DNA of 64,000 nucleotides from Vitis vinifera (lineage: Eukaryota > Streptophyta > Magnoliopsida > Vitales > Vitaceae): the NCBI RefSeq assembly GCF_030704535.1, contig NC_081808.1:22819501-22883500 (forward strand), in the 5' to 3' direction. The notes beneath the pieces are model-generated. The model saw nothing but the letters and a program-made list of their open reading frames with translations, searched no databases and was not told where the DNA came from. Of this stretch, positions 19,901 through 32,552 are shown piece by piece. The position numbers were made by a program, and so were the translations under genes. How positions within the stretch are numbered: position 1 is the first letter of the stretch; each line of letters begins with the position of its first letter.

Positions 19901-22900
19901 CCACAACAACAAAACCTCCACCACAGTCCCCTATTTTCTTAAACACCTCCCAACTCCACATATGCAAAGGAAGGCCCAACACCCTCACCCACAAATCCTT
20001 GACCAACCCCACCTTGAGCAACAACCCACTCTTTAGATCCTACTATCTTTTATAAATTTGGTTATATATTACTTTATACTTCAAATTTTCAATAGATATA
20101 AACACATATACATATTTTTCCTATTTATTTCTCACTACATAAAAAAACTTATGATATATGATACAGAAAAATAGAAAAACAATACATGATACATTTTACG
20201 AGATTACAAATACGATAATTCATAAAACACAAGTTTTATTGAAGCCTCTTGTTCATGCCTCTTATCAAAAGGTGCTAGATAGCCATTATCAAGTAGGTAT
20301 TCCATTCATTCATGCCAGTACTCTTAGTGGGTTAAAAACCATATCAACAAGTCTTCCATCTGGCAAGGAAGGCATACCTTGTCTAGGCAAAAGTTTTGAA
20401 AAGCTACCCTTATTTCCAAGTCTTTTAACTACTTTATCACCTACTTTGGTATCACTCTCAAGTCAAAATCAATATAGAGAATGAATATAGAAAATACTTT
20501 AAAAAAATATGGATTTTTCCCTTGATAATAAGGATGAACTATCAAATAAGAACCCTCAGGCCTGGTGTACCCATGACATCACAATTCATCATCTCCCTTA
20601 AATGGCCTTCAAACTAACAGCCCCACAAGGGACAAAAATGTGACCAATATCAAGGTAACTTTCAATAAACGAAAAATAAACAACAGACAAGGAAATTTTG
20701 TATGATAATGTAAACAGTTCAAGATGAGAAGCACACCATAACCAGCTCCTGAGTATACAAGGCACTCCAAAGTAATGTGGGTTTCACTTCTTCCATGTTC
20801 TCACTGTGAACTGAAGAACTATTTTCAGGATTTCCAGAAACTGGCAGCGTGAAAAGAGACTTTATGGCTGCCTGCAGTAACTCCTTCCCCTGAGTGGCAT
20901 CATTACACAGTGTAGAAAGATACAACACAAACCTGAACAACAAGAAAGTGAAACATATCAACAAACAAAATTATTCTACTTCTAGGCATAGTTGCTCAAT
21001 CCAAAAACATGATGGCACCATAAGAGATGGGACTAGAATAGTAGGACAGAACTTACATGCCTGACGGACAAACACCTAAATTACTACCTATCTGGACAGC
21101 TCGGATTGCCATGGCCTGCTCAGGGTACAAAGCTAGAGAGAAGAATAATCATAGTCAAAATTTCTTTTTTCAACCAGGTAAGTACATAGAATAGGACATT
21201 AATCTTACATCTAGGAGGATACACAAACACAAAGTTCGACACATCTGGCTTTAAGGAACTCTTCATAATGCATATTCCCCTAGCCACCTTCTGTTTAGCA
21301 TCTACCAGATTGATAACTTGAGAACTTTCTGGCATACAATCAGGTTGAGAAGGAGCAACCGGCACTGGTACTATGAAGGATGGATCCACCAATAACTTTT
21401 GGCTGAATATATCCTGACCAGAAGCCAGTCTGACACCTTTACAATGCCCGCTTTCCTGCAAAATTTCAAATCACGTCTAGTAAGCATTCTATATAATTTA
21501 TAAACCAAATATATTTTCCCACCTTTTCCATAAGCAGAGCAATCACTGGCATTCGCAAAACCTGCATGATAGAAATTTTGAGATTAGATAAGTACCATAG
21601 CCTTTGATTTTTTTATAGCACAATCAGAAGTTATTAATTGCACTATTAGAAAGAACGAATTCCAAATACTGAGCTATAACATCAATAGCTGAACTCATCA
21701 ACATAGCAAGAGGAGAACCAGTGGAATTAATATAAAATCAAATAAACCTACATTTTCTAGAATACAGAATTACAGAAAGTATTTCACTTTCCAAATTTAA
21801 CTTTTAATTAAGGAACATTCTATTGCTATACTGAGTGGCATAGCCACAAATTTGCCTTTTCATTGGGTTGATGTGTGGGCAGGCCAGCAATTTTCAAAAT
21901 TAAGAAATTAAAAACAAAAAGGGAATTAACAATGTTATTGTTAAACAAAAAAATTGGATTAATAATTTTAATTGATAACATTTCCATTTAATATATTTGT
22001 AACTGTCTTGAACAAGTCTTCATATTTTGGATATTAATCAATCAATCAACAAGACACTTTTAAACATAATTCTGTGAGGTACAAAAAAAATATTGAAGCA
22101 CAAACATATCATATATCAAATTATTTAGTTTTAGTAAAATATTGTAGAACTACTTTATAAAAAAAAATCCAAATTTGCAAAATGGTACATATGACAAATG
22201 ACACTTAGGACAACAAAAATACTCAAATTTTAGCAAAGATGAGTTATCATTTTTTTGAAAAATTATTTACATTTGACCCCATAATTTCTATATTACAAAG
22301 AAAAATTACTAAAGAAAAAAATTTCACAAAATATTTAAAAGAATTAAAAAAGAATATAAGAACATTTCAAATATCTCATGGTTTTAATATTTTTTGTATC
22401 CCAAATGTCACTTAAAAACATTTCAAAATTTCAATAATTGCACTAAAAGGTTTTAACAAGAAACTTGAAAAGACAGTCATTTATATATAAACAAAAAAAA
22501 AAAGATCACATAAAAAATAAAAAAATTTAGAAAAAAAATTATTGACCCAATTCCACCAACCTAATCTAGAAAGATGTTTCTACAAGGCCATCTGCCCCTG
22601 TTCATAGTTGTAGAATGTGTAGCAAATGTGCAAGAAGCAAAATCCACTGAGTTGGCTTAATTAGATGTTGGATAAGAGAGGGATGATAACAAGAGCCAAA
22701 AGAGATGAATTCACATGCTGTACTTGCAACAGTAGAGCAAGAGTACCGTGTCACAAAAGGAGTAACAAAATCAGTGCAATGATCAGAAAAAGTAACTTCT
22801 GCTTAGCAAGTCTCCATCTTTCAGTTAAAGAATTTAGGAAAAATCATTTTTAAGAATTTAAAGTTAAATAAACCACATAATGATGCAGCCAGAAGCAAAA

Positions 22901-25900
22901 ATACAAGGTTACAAGGATGTTTATAGCATTTTGTCAAGTTCCTAAAATGACTTTTTGCTACAGCTTTTGTGTTTTAACATCTAAATTAAACAAATCAAGC
23001 AAAGCAAAAGTAAATATACATACAAAATATGATTAGACAAGTATGGGCCATTGAACCCTATCTTCCTCTAAGTAGAAATAATTGAAACTCACATATATGC
23101 AACCCTTAACAGCAGCACGGCGACAAAAGGCTTGTGTAAGTTCCCCTTGGCCATAAATAGGATATATTAGAGCCCCAAGTGCATTTGGAAACCTGAAAGT
23201 GACAAGAACCTTAATGAATAGATTTTGGCAAATTAATGAAATTGCTTTCTTAAAGGACCCAAGCCCACAAGTGTTGAGTCAGTCTTAGAAAGCATCAATA
23301 CGCCTTCATAAAAAATGTAAGACATCAAAGCACAAAAGCAACTAAATTCCATACATTGTTTCATTAGGTGTTCCATAAATTTTTTTCCATCTTGAACGAC
23401 ATTGTTGAACCATGCAAATATCCATACCATTTCTCACATTCAATCTTGAATCTTTAGTGTCCTCTACTCTACAACACCCCCAAACCCACCCTCTACAATG
23501 ACAAAAGATGGAAAAGGAGGTACTGTGAATGATAACAAAATGGATACAACCTTGTAGGCTTCCCAAGAAATTCTTCAATTTCATTTTTCACATTTCATGA
23601 ATAGCTGGGACATTGAGGAATATCCAGAAAGGCATTCAGGAACCAGTCTAATTCTATCTTTATTCATTCCACTTGAAGAAAGGAATCGATTTTTCTTTTA
23701 GTTGAATTAGCATGCCACCCACAAGAAATCCAGCCAAGGGTTAAGAAAAATGAACAAGAAAAAACCCTACAGTAACAAGTTAAAGGCTCAAAATCCTATG
23801 AAAACGATCCAAACAGTTATCCTTTCTCTGATATATGAGCAAGACTTCAAATAGTGTGCCTGGAACAAGCCTCATACCATAAGTATCTCCAAAGCAACTT
23901 ACTAATAATGAGACCAAGCTTCAAGCAAAGATGGAAAAACTCAACAGACTTTTGACCCAAAAATTACTTAAGAGGAAGTTAGGGACTTGGAAACTTATTA
24001 AATAGTTAGTTGGGCATGTATTATCAGCTATGAATAAGGCTTAAATATACTCAACTGAGACAAAGCTTCTGCTGGACATGACTAACATTACTTTCACATA
24101 GAGCTAATACAACCAGCTTGACACCTCTACGTTATTTGACAATGTTTCCCCATAGGGAAATCCAAATCAAGCACCATTTTTTCTTGTTGAAAACCAAATG
24201 CATATACCTTACCAACCACATGTGCCTTGAACAATTAGCACATCTCAACTGATTCAGGTTGACCCTAAACTCCATCCAAAATACAAACAATGTCTACATT
24301 TTTATTTGAAATTGAAACTAACTTCCTAATATTTTGAGATTTATAGAGATGGACTTTGAAGATTAATCCAAAGAATCCTCCTACATCAAAACCTACATCC
24401 ACACACACCTGCCGCCTGCCCTGGCTGCAAAGGAGAAAAGGGAAAAAAGAAGAAGAAGGAAACACCACACATATCTCATCAGTTGAATAAATAAATCTTC
24501 AATATCAAGAAACTTTTCTCCTATAGCATCTTATTGCATGAAGTTAAACAGCCCCACTTCTTTCAGCATATCCCTGTAGGTTCACTACAGAAATAAATCA
24601 ACTACAAGTCCTATATATACCATGTTTTGCCCATTATTTTGTGAGGACTATAACAATAAACCTAGGGCCTAAATTTTTCCTTATCTTTTCCTCCTCCATT
24701 TGAACTGTAACTATTATGTCATAACCCTTGAATTGCAGAAATGCAAGCACATGACTTTAAACACATGCTTTGTAGGAAACAACAAAAACTATTATTTACC
24801 AATAAGCACTTGCAGCACCTGCTTAGGGTACTCAAAATTTGACAAATTAGTTCACAATGCAAACATACTTGGAAATTAGAATCCACAATTAGCCATGGCT
24901 GTCTGTCATCACTTGTAACCATGACTCTCATATTTTCCAACATTTCGCCTATTACTTCACAATGACTGCAGAAATGGGTTTAAAGTTCTTGCTTTTCCTA
25001 TCATAATAGTTGAATTTCAGAAATCAAAGCATTAATGTATGAAAATACTTAACCATTCAGGAAATTTCAGAAATTTAAGCACATAAATACTACTGCTTTG
25101 GAGTTTCTAATCATTAAAACCTTGGCCTGGTAAATGAAAGACACAAAATTTAGAACTAAAATTTTTATATTTGTTATTTGGGAAGGAATTACTCTATGCA
25201 ATTTTTTTCTTTTCCTATTCCTTTCACCCTAGAAAATATTTAATTTCCCTTCAATACATACCAATGTCTTTTATATTCTTCACAAGGGCATTTATGCAAA
25301 AAATCAAAACCTCCAAATGCATGATAGCAAGATCAGAATCATCTTAAACAGATTAAAACACTGTTCTTAAATTTATATCATAAGCAACAGTTAAACATAC
25401 TAAGTGGGATTTATATATATACACAATAATTATTAAAGTATAAACCAGAAAGCATGAGATTTACCTGCCAACTGATGAGTGGTAAAGAGCCAAACGATCA
25501 ATGCCAATTTTTGTGTCGAGTACATCTTTACAGACCTCTATGCTGTCTTGATCATAATCGGCCATGGCTATTGCATATAGGATCATCCTACAAGAGGAAA
25601 AATTACGTGTTACTCATGAAACTCAAGAGCACCAAATATTACAAAAATAAATTCAGAAACATAAACAAAAGCTAATATGACAGGAATACCATCCATAATT
25701 AATAGCCAAAATGTTAAAGAAAAAAACTTCAGGATTCAATTATTATCACAATTCATTTTCCCTTATCTTGAAGAAATTGGAACTTTGAATCATAGGAGAA
25801 AAAGAAAATTTTTTATAGAAAAATACCCACTTTCAGGAAAGTATTCACTGACCATATCTCTGGATATGCTGATTTGAAACTTCAAACAGAAATTTGTTGA

Positions 25901-26932
25901 GGGAACAAAAACTCAACCAGAAAAGTTTTTCTATATATACTAAGAATTAAAACGCATGTTTCTGTGTGTTTCAAAAACTTGAAATACTTCAAAGATACAT
26001 CTCTCATTGTTTTCAACTGCATTTTATACATTCCGAGAAGCGAATTAGCATAAAACTACGTTTCAAATCAGGAAGAAAAAAAATTAACAGAAAAAAATTG
26101 AAACATAATCTTCTAATTTCCTGAAAATCAGAAGAAAGGGAGCAATTTGCAAGTATAAGAAACTGGAACAAGCCAAAGAACTCTCACTAACAGATAGAGA
26201 AGGGCGATGCGATCTGTACGATTTAATCTTGGGCGGCAACCGCATTTTGTTCAAAAACTCAACAAAGGGACTCTCTAAATCGTCCTCCGAGATCCTCGCA
26301 TTCGAATCATTCTCAGCCTCATCTGAAGCAGCTAAGTGTCCCTGAATAAGCTTGAAGAACCTCATTAACTGATTCTTCTCCGTCAGCGAGAGACTCCGAT
26401 CTTTGAATATCGCAGCTCTTGAATCGGGCACGGTCGAGAACCGGCCATCTGCATCGCACACAAAACTCGCATCGATGCTCTTGAATTCTAAATACTGGCT
26501 TGCGCCGGATTTCAACATGAGGTCGACGGCTGCATCGGCGCAGAACAATACCCTAGGTCCCGACACATCTAGGTTGAACTTTCTGGAATGCTCGACAGGA
26601 TCCGAACTGTGGGAAGTGATTTCGACGTCAGAATACATAGGACGTGTCTTGAGATCCAGGGCGACATACTCGGCGGCATCTGCGGCGACGGAAGATGGAG
26701 GGTTGGGATGAGAGGAGTGTACGGCGGATTGAGAAGTGAGGAACGATGAGAACTCGTCGAGATTGAGAGAGGAGAAGTGGCTGCCATAGAATGAGTTGCT
26801 GTCAAGATGGAGGACTGATTTACCGGCAGAGGAAGCGGCGGCCGCGATGACGGATTGGGGAAGTCCGGTTCCTACGACGATGAGATCGAAATCAGTGGGC
26901 TCGATGGGAGGATACGACGGCGTTTCGTCCAT
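13983..26932 (-). CDS. REP: Rab escort protein (REP), Rab geranylgeranyltransferase component A
   Basis: REP binds newly made Rab GTPases and presents them to Rab geranylgeranyltransferase, so it is needed for vesicle traffic. I rebuilt nine exons, all in phase with GT-AG ends: 26932-26220, 25587-25465, 23192-23093, 21561-21523, 21455-21209, 21132-21057, 20932-20737, 16940-16860 and 14078-13983 (stop). This gives 556 aa, close to the size I recall for plant REP. The GDI-type dinucleotide fold is near residues 16-50 ([23 protein letters not shown]). Family blocks follow: [17 protein letters not shown] (across the first junction), [37 protein letters not shown] and [19 protein letters not shown]. 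The tail [16 protein letters not shown] is acidic after that. Introns 2, 7 and 8 exceed 2 kb. Intron 7 (16941-20736) holds an L1 relic and a plastid rpoB piece; both lie well inside the intron and should be spliced out. Confidence 0.95.
14844..15026 (+). other. Unrecognised coding-like remnant in REP intron 8
   Basis: One frame reads as an alanine/glutamate-rich helical segment with one early stop ([20 protein letters not shown], then [20 protein letters not shown]). The composition is unlike the AT-rich surroundings and looks like a coiled coil. I do not recognise the family. It could be a captured exon piece or a decayed retro-copy; it is opposite in strand to REP. Confidence 0.3.
17637..17657. 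repeat. (TA)n microsatellite in REP intron 7
   Basis: Short TA run within a stretch of repeated GATAC-like words (17550-17710); similar GATAC-rich sequence occurs at 20150-20215, on the other side of the L1 relic. Confidence 0.7.
18218..20040 (-). mobile_element. L1 LINE relic carrying ORF1 only, in REP intron 7
   Basis: Minus-strand L1 element. Its poly-A tail appears as a T run on the plus strand at about 18219-18236, preceded by the L1 3' end (TACTTTGTTGTGCCT). The upstream end encodes the plant L1 ORF1 protein: [20 protein letters not shown] and [19 protein letters not shown] at 20024-19790, a DUF4283-type nucleic-acid-binding domain. Further blocks follow through frameshifts, ending with [17 protein letters not shown] at about 18590-18540. 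No endonuclease or reverse transcriptase sequence lies between the ORF1 end and the poly-A, so ORF2 is missing altogether. I could not find matching target-site duplications. Confidence 0.85.
20222..20447 (-). pseudogene. rpoB: Nuclear copy of a plastid rpoB fragment (NUPT)
   Basis: On the minus strand, 20447-20310 reads KVGDKV, then [25 protein letters not shown] and MVFNPLRV. This matches, as I recall it, the conserved beta-subunit block of plastid-encoded RNA polymerase (VGDKVAGRHGNKG...MVFNPLGVPSRMN). After a gap that removes the middle of the block and shifts the frame, 20273-20222 continues with [17 protein letters not shown], matching the next rpoB block. Stops and the frameshift show it is dead. 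The substitutions mean it is an old transfer. It lies in intron 7 of REP, just beyond the L1 relic. Confidence 0.85.
21840..22600. other. AT-rich stretch of REP intron 3, probable old insertion
   Basis: Much richer in A and T than the rest of the intron, with edges near GTGGCATAGCCACAAATTTG (about 21836) and CTAGAAAGATGTTTCTAC (about 22565). It has the look of a decayed transposon, but I found no terminal repeats or coding sequence, so the family is unknown. Confidence 0.3.
23193..25464. other. REP intron 2, no further features seen
   Basis: A 2.27-kb intron. Open frames here have no family resemblance and no conserved motifs. I see no repeat boundaries that I can support. Confidence 0.5.
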
Positions 26933-28700
26933 GGTGGGCGGTGCGAAGATAGGAGAGGCAGGAGTTTAAATGACTACTACTGAAAATGGGCTTCCTCTCT
27001 ACCGTGCGACTTGAGTTGACAACTAATCCGGAAACTCTTTTGCTGACGATAAAAAAAAAAAAAAAAATACCCATTTTCACTTTTAAAAAAAAAACGCATC
27101 AAAGATTCAAAAATAAAAAATATCAATAAAAATTTTAATTAAAAAAATCATAAAATGGAAATTAATTAAAATTTATAAAAATATTAAACACTTGAAAGGA
27201 TCCTCTTAGAAGATACTAAGAATTAAAAATAATGAAAATACTAATGTTACACATAAAATATTTACGTAACAATATTTTTTTCTTTTTATAAGTTCTCTTT
27301 TCTTCTCTATATCGTTTTAACTAACATTTAAGAAGAATCTTTTTTGGTCATCAATGAATTTTGATTTGTGTACATTTTTATTAATATAGATTTTCATTTT
27401 TTTTTATAATCTATTAATACTAAAAAAAATATTTATTTGGTCACATATTAAACAAATGTGTTTCATTACCCTTCTAAATCGATAAATGTTGAAAAACATG
27501 ACCAATCATGATGATATGCACAATTAAGTCCATTTTATACTCCAACTCAACCTATTGTTTTGTTCCTTAGTCTCATTATATCTACCCTTATCTAGTGACC
27601 TATGTTTCGTCATGTATTTTTGAAGATTAGGATGACAAATTTGGTAGGTGCCAATGACATCCTAACATTTTCCTAAACAAATAATGTTTTTTTTAGAATA
27701 CTTGTAATATCAAAAAAGCAATTTTATTATTTATCCAAAAAAAATCATTGTTTTTCCATGAAAGCTTTGGTAGAAATGCCATTAACATGTTTATATGCTA
27801 AAAAAAATATGTTAATCATAAACAATTAAACACTTGCAAATGGGTGTAAAGGTATACCATTTCATTCACTCAACATGCCCTTTCATAGAGGCTCAACTTC
27901 AAGGTAATAGCCAAACTAAATTCCATTTTAGCAACCTCACCTTAGGAAAACCAAAACCATTGAGATCATTTTCCACTGAGGTATGACCCTTACGTGAGAC
28001 CGTTCGTTCGAGCAATATAAAAGTTTCATTGAGTGGCTTTTTAAGGCAGGCTCTTTGGACCAACTTATTTAGAGTGCACTAAGCCTAATTACAAACCTTT
28101 AGGACAACCCAAATCTCCTCATTGATAGACAATTTGTCCAACTTTAAAGGGTGGCATGCTTACTATAATGGACAACGACTTTAACTCCATTTTAGTTAGA
28201 AAAGTCATATAACTCCTCTCATACCATGGTTACAACTATATTATCATAATGGATTAACTCGATAATCTAAACAATGTTAAGACCATTTAGTAATAACTCT
28301 AATCACTCAATTATGAACCATATGTTAAAATAAGGTCCCAACCACCTAATACTGGTTAGATCATCTAACCATGGTTATGCATAACATATAAAAGGGTTTT
28401 AGACCTCAATTCGAGGGTATGTCAGTATTCTCATTCTCATTGTCATTGTCATCCTATCATTTTCTTGATTATCTTGTACTACTAGTAATTTAGTGGTCAA
28501 AAAGGGTATGATAGAATCCCTTCTTATTAAAGGATTTGGTGCCTAAAGTTTAGGGAGCATTCTACTATGATCCTAGGTTCAATGAAAGTATATAAATTTT
28601 CATTTTTCACATTTTACCTAGGGTAACCAAATCCAAATCATGTTGTTGTAGAGACCTTGAAAGCTTAATGAGTCTTCCATCTAATGGTTGTTAAGATTAA
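26933..28700. other. Intergenic region upstream of REP
   Basis: The first few hundred bases should hold the REP promoter. From about 27400 the sequence is AT-rich and gene-free. Between about 28380 and 28620 it resembles an LTR end region (CATATAAAAGGGTTTTAGAC, then a CATTCTCATTGTCATTG repeat), but I could not define the element. Confidence 0.4.
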
Positions 28701-28739
28701 ACCCTGAAAAACATGATATGATGTAACAGATAGAGATTC

Positions 28740-30240
28740 GTTATAAATTTATTTATTTATGTTTATTGGTTTCCCTTTATTATCTTATTTGCATTAATTG
28801 GGTATTTGGGTATACACCTTCTAGATCACTTGCATTATACATAACTTGAATGTATTAGAAGTTGCACAGAAGATCCAAGTCATGGGTTCCTTGCAGAGTG
28901 ATGAGTTATCCACAGTTGATTCATAGATTTGGACAATCCATTTGAGACTTTAGTGTACTATCTCCTTATTAGAGGGATGGTTTGTCTTGGGCGTCAAGAT
29001 GGCTTTCCTATAAGGCACTAGTGTATTTGATGCACATTAGACATTATCTATAATCAATCATGAGATAAAGTTATCAATTATCTTGATTCACCTAGTTCCT
29101 ATACCACATGGACTCTTAACTTTGAAAAGATATCAAGTCTTTGTCAAAGTCAACATGAGACTTTGATCTATGGGTGAAATCCTAAAGTAGTCATATATCC
29201 CTATGGATTCGGTCATTGTTGACAAAGGCTGGTAACAACAATTATTCTCAATATAGGTATCATGACATCTCATGGATTGAGACAATGTATCACCTTAGGT
29301 GATCCAAAGGGTATGTGATTTAGAAGACTATGACCATAACATTTCCTTTAGTGGAAATTTGACATATACTTCTGAAAGTTAGAGTATATTAATTGATTAA
29401 ATAATAAGTGTGATCTATAACTCAATTATTAGAGAGGTAATCTTAATAGATGATAATACTACTTTGTTATATTATAAATACCTATTCATGGAGAGTCTGC
29501 ATGTAATGGATAGTAAGTTATGGACCTGAGTTTCGTCTCATTGTTATTTACATAAAGTATTGGAGTGTAGTTTATTCTTTTTAGTGAAATATTGAATCAA
29601 CTTCAAAATTGGATTATGAGGGACCTAGTACTCTTATGGGTCTTAATGGTCCTTACTCTAAGCTCATATACTATGATGACATGGTTTATGAAGGTTGAAT
29701 TGACTCTAGGTTCACTCTTATGTATAAGGATGTTTTGGTAATTATATTTGATAATTATACAAGATTGTATATAGTATAGTGAACAAGTTCTATAAATTGG
29801 GCTAATTGATTAATTAGATGATCATGTTTGATTAATTAATCAATTAGGACTCGTTTTGGACTAAATTAAGTGACTTAAGTCTTAGTAGACTCAAGTCACT
29901 TAAGCTCAATAGGAGAACCCTATAAATAACCCCTTAGGGGTTAGGGTTTCTGTTACTTTGTTGTATCAAGATTGTGGTTTTAGTCATCAGACGAAAGATC
30001 TTGGGTGTATGAGAACTCTGGATCCTTCAAGCTTCATCTTCATAGAGCATGATTAATCTGGGGACATCCAAATCACAAGTAAAGTTTTCTAATGACTTTT
30101 CTTTGGATCCTAGATTTGTAAAAATTTGATTTTTGTTTCTGGTACATAAGATCTAGAGTCCTAAGGTAGTTTGCATGCACCTATACGATCTTGGGTTTGG
30201 AAATAGAGAAATCCAAGCTTCCCAACAACGACTTCTTCCC
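28740..30240 (+). mobile_element. LTR of a retrotransposon family, direct-strand member of an inverted pair
   Basis: Shares ordered blocks with the complement of 30330-31530 and with 53440-54330: AGTGATGAGTTATCCAC, ATTGGAGTGTAG, TCAAAATTGGATTA, TTAATGGTCCTTACTC, CTCAAGTCACTTAAGC, and a TATA-like CCCTATAAATAACCCC at about 29918 followed by GGGGTTAGGG. That order (long U3, TATA box, then a short transcribed part) is what an LTR looks like. Termini and target duplications were not resolved, and no pol gene is present nearby. Confidence 0.65.
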
Positions 30241-30329
30241 TTTTTCCTTATCTTGACACTAGAGTAGTGGGAGTTCCTTTTTTTTTTTTTTTTCTTTTAA
30301 TAGAAAGAGAGCAAGGGTTCTCTTTGGAT

Positions 30330-31530
30330 TAATGAAAGAACAAATAATTGCTAACCTAAACCCATAAGAAATTATTCTTTTCTTATGAGCTTAAGTGACT
30401 TATGTGTAATAGTTTGAGTCACATAATTTAGTCCATAAAGTTCTAATTAATTAATTAATTAATCATTATAGATTCTAATTAATTAATTAATTAGCCTAAT
30501 AGAAAAGGCTTAAGAAAATAGTCATAACTTCATGTGCAATCTTAGTTTTTACTAAAATGCCTTTATACATAAATGTGACTAAAACTCTCTAAAAAAAAAT
30601 ACCAGAAAGGTATATAAGCTCAAGTGAGGATTGCTGAGACTCATAGAAAAATATTGGCTCCTTTAAAATCAAATTTTAAAGTTGATTCAACATTCCACTA
30701 AATAGAGTTGACCTACACTACATTATCCTATAATGTTACATCAAGATATTAAAATTGATTAAATCAAATTTAATTAATTTTTTACTTTTGTAACCTACAA
30801 TCACTACATATAGGTTTCTTATGAACAAGTGTCTATAATCTAATGAGATAAAAACTATCAATCTCTCAAGATTACCACTATAATCCTTGAATTTTAGATC
30901 CTTATATTATATGATTAATTGACACATTTTAATTCACAAATGATGTATGTCAAATTTCATTAAAAGAATTCTTACGGCCATAAATTTCATTATCACAATT
31001 CCTTAACATCACTCAAGAGAATACTCCATTTCAATTTCATTATATGTCATGACTTCTATCTTGAGAATATTTATTACTACCTACCTTAATCAATAATAAT
31101 TCAATTCATAAGGAACATATGATAATATTAGGATCTTGCTCTCACATGTAAGTTAAAGCTACTATAAACCTTAGCATTAACTTGATATTATTTTAAGGTT
31201 GAAAGTCTATGCATTATACTAATCGAGTGAAGTCATGATTACCTAATAGTCAATGTTATAACCCATTGTAGGTCAATTCAATGTATAACCATACGCACTG
31301 ATGCACTTAATATGAGAAACTCATTTCAAGTACTAAGATAAGTCATCCTTCCAATTAGGAGGTAGTACACTACATCCCCAAATGAACTATCTAATTCCAT
31401 GAAACAGTTGTGAATAACTCATCAACTTGTTAGGAATAAATAATAATGCAATCACATATATACAAGTGAAAACTAAAATCATAATATAGAAATATATTAA
31501 TGAAATCTTATTTTATTATATTATGACATG
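30330..31530 (-). mobile_element. LTR of the same family in inverted orientation
   Basis: The complement follows the order of the 28740-30240 copy: GTTGATGAGTTATTCACAAC, TAGTGTACTACCTCC, GGAATGTTGAATCAACTTTA and the CTTAAGC/TAATTAATTAATT region. The two copies meet at about 30240-30330, where a poly-T run of about 20 bases lies. The copies differ a good deal, so this is an old arrangement. Confidence 0.6.
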
Positions 31531-31612
31531 TTTTTAAGACCTATATCCTAGCATTTATCATCTTTTATTTACAAAGGCAATATCAAAATTCATGAAGCTA
31601 ACACAGGCTTGA

Positions 31613-31613
<1 letters not shown>

Positions 31614-31651
<38 letters not shown>
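31614..31651. repeat. (AT)n microsatellite
   Basis: Uninterrupted AT run of nearly 40 bp. Confidence 0.9.
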
Positions 31652-31655
<4 letters not shown>

Positions 31656-31746
31656 GTAAATAATTTTCTTATGTTTGTTAAAAATACTAAAGAAAGTCAA
31701 TTATAATTAAAATTAGTTAAAAATTAATATATTTTCAAATTATTTA

Positions 31747-32072
31747 GATTATGTTTGATTATCGAAAAATTTGAGGAAAAATATGAGAAAAAAGAAATAG
31801 AGAGAAAAAGTGGAAGGAAAAAAAACGAAGGAAAATAAAAAATAGATTCAAAACCAATAAATTATTTTTATTTGTTTTCTCAAATTCATTTAACTTATTT
31901 TTTTTAATTATATAAATATTAAATAATTTTAAAATCAGTAAATATTTAGCCAATTTTAATTATATTTTATTTTCTTTAGTATTTTTTTATGGTAAAATCA
32001 AATTTGAGAAATCAATATTTTTTAACAATTTTCTTTTCTTTCTTTAATATTTCTGGAGAATCAAATATAAGT
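31747..32072. mobile_element. Tourist-like MITE, copy 2
   Basis: Colinear with copy 1 (2398-2717): GAGGAAAAATATGAG at the left; GAAGGAAAATAAAAAATAGA and AATAAATTATTTT in the middle; CCAATTTTAATTATATTTTA and a CTTTCTTTAATATTTC right end. The termini have decayed to GATTATGTTTGATTATCG on the left and CAAATATAAGTTTAA on the right. It lies about 480 bp upstream of the RNA-binding protein start codon. Confidence 0.65.
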
Positions 32073-32552
32073 TTAATCTTTATATAAAATAATTAAATAA
32101 CATATAAAAATAATTTATTTATTTTAAATTTATTTTTAATTTTACTTAATCATTTTTTTCATTGTAATTTTTTTTTCCATTTTCCTTTCCTGGCATTTTA
32201 TTACAAATATTCTTGTAATCAAACATAACTTTAAGATCTCATCGCATCCCGTGGTTTAAAAATCCACAACTCGTGCAAATATCTCAATATTTTAGGTTGG
32301 TTGTCTATATTACCCTCCGAGTTCAACCAATGTCTCCTTAATAGGCAAGGCTGTGTATGTAATTTCAGCGTCACCTCATCTCCCTACTCGGAAGTAGCTA
32401 TAAATTGGTTTCTCAACGAGAGCGAAAGGAAAGGCCGATACGAAAGAAAGAAAATCCTCTCCAAGTTCGCAACCCTAGCTAGGGCTTTCTGTATCGATCT
32501 TCTCTCCGCATATTCAGATTTTCAAATTTCTTCCGTTGAAAGCTTCGAAAGC

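Noticed and set aside
26403..26711. Plus-strand frame of 102 codons over REP exon 1
   Set aside because: It is the antisense shadow of the REP coding exon and has no family motif.
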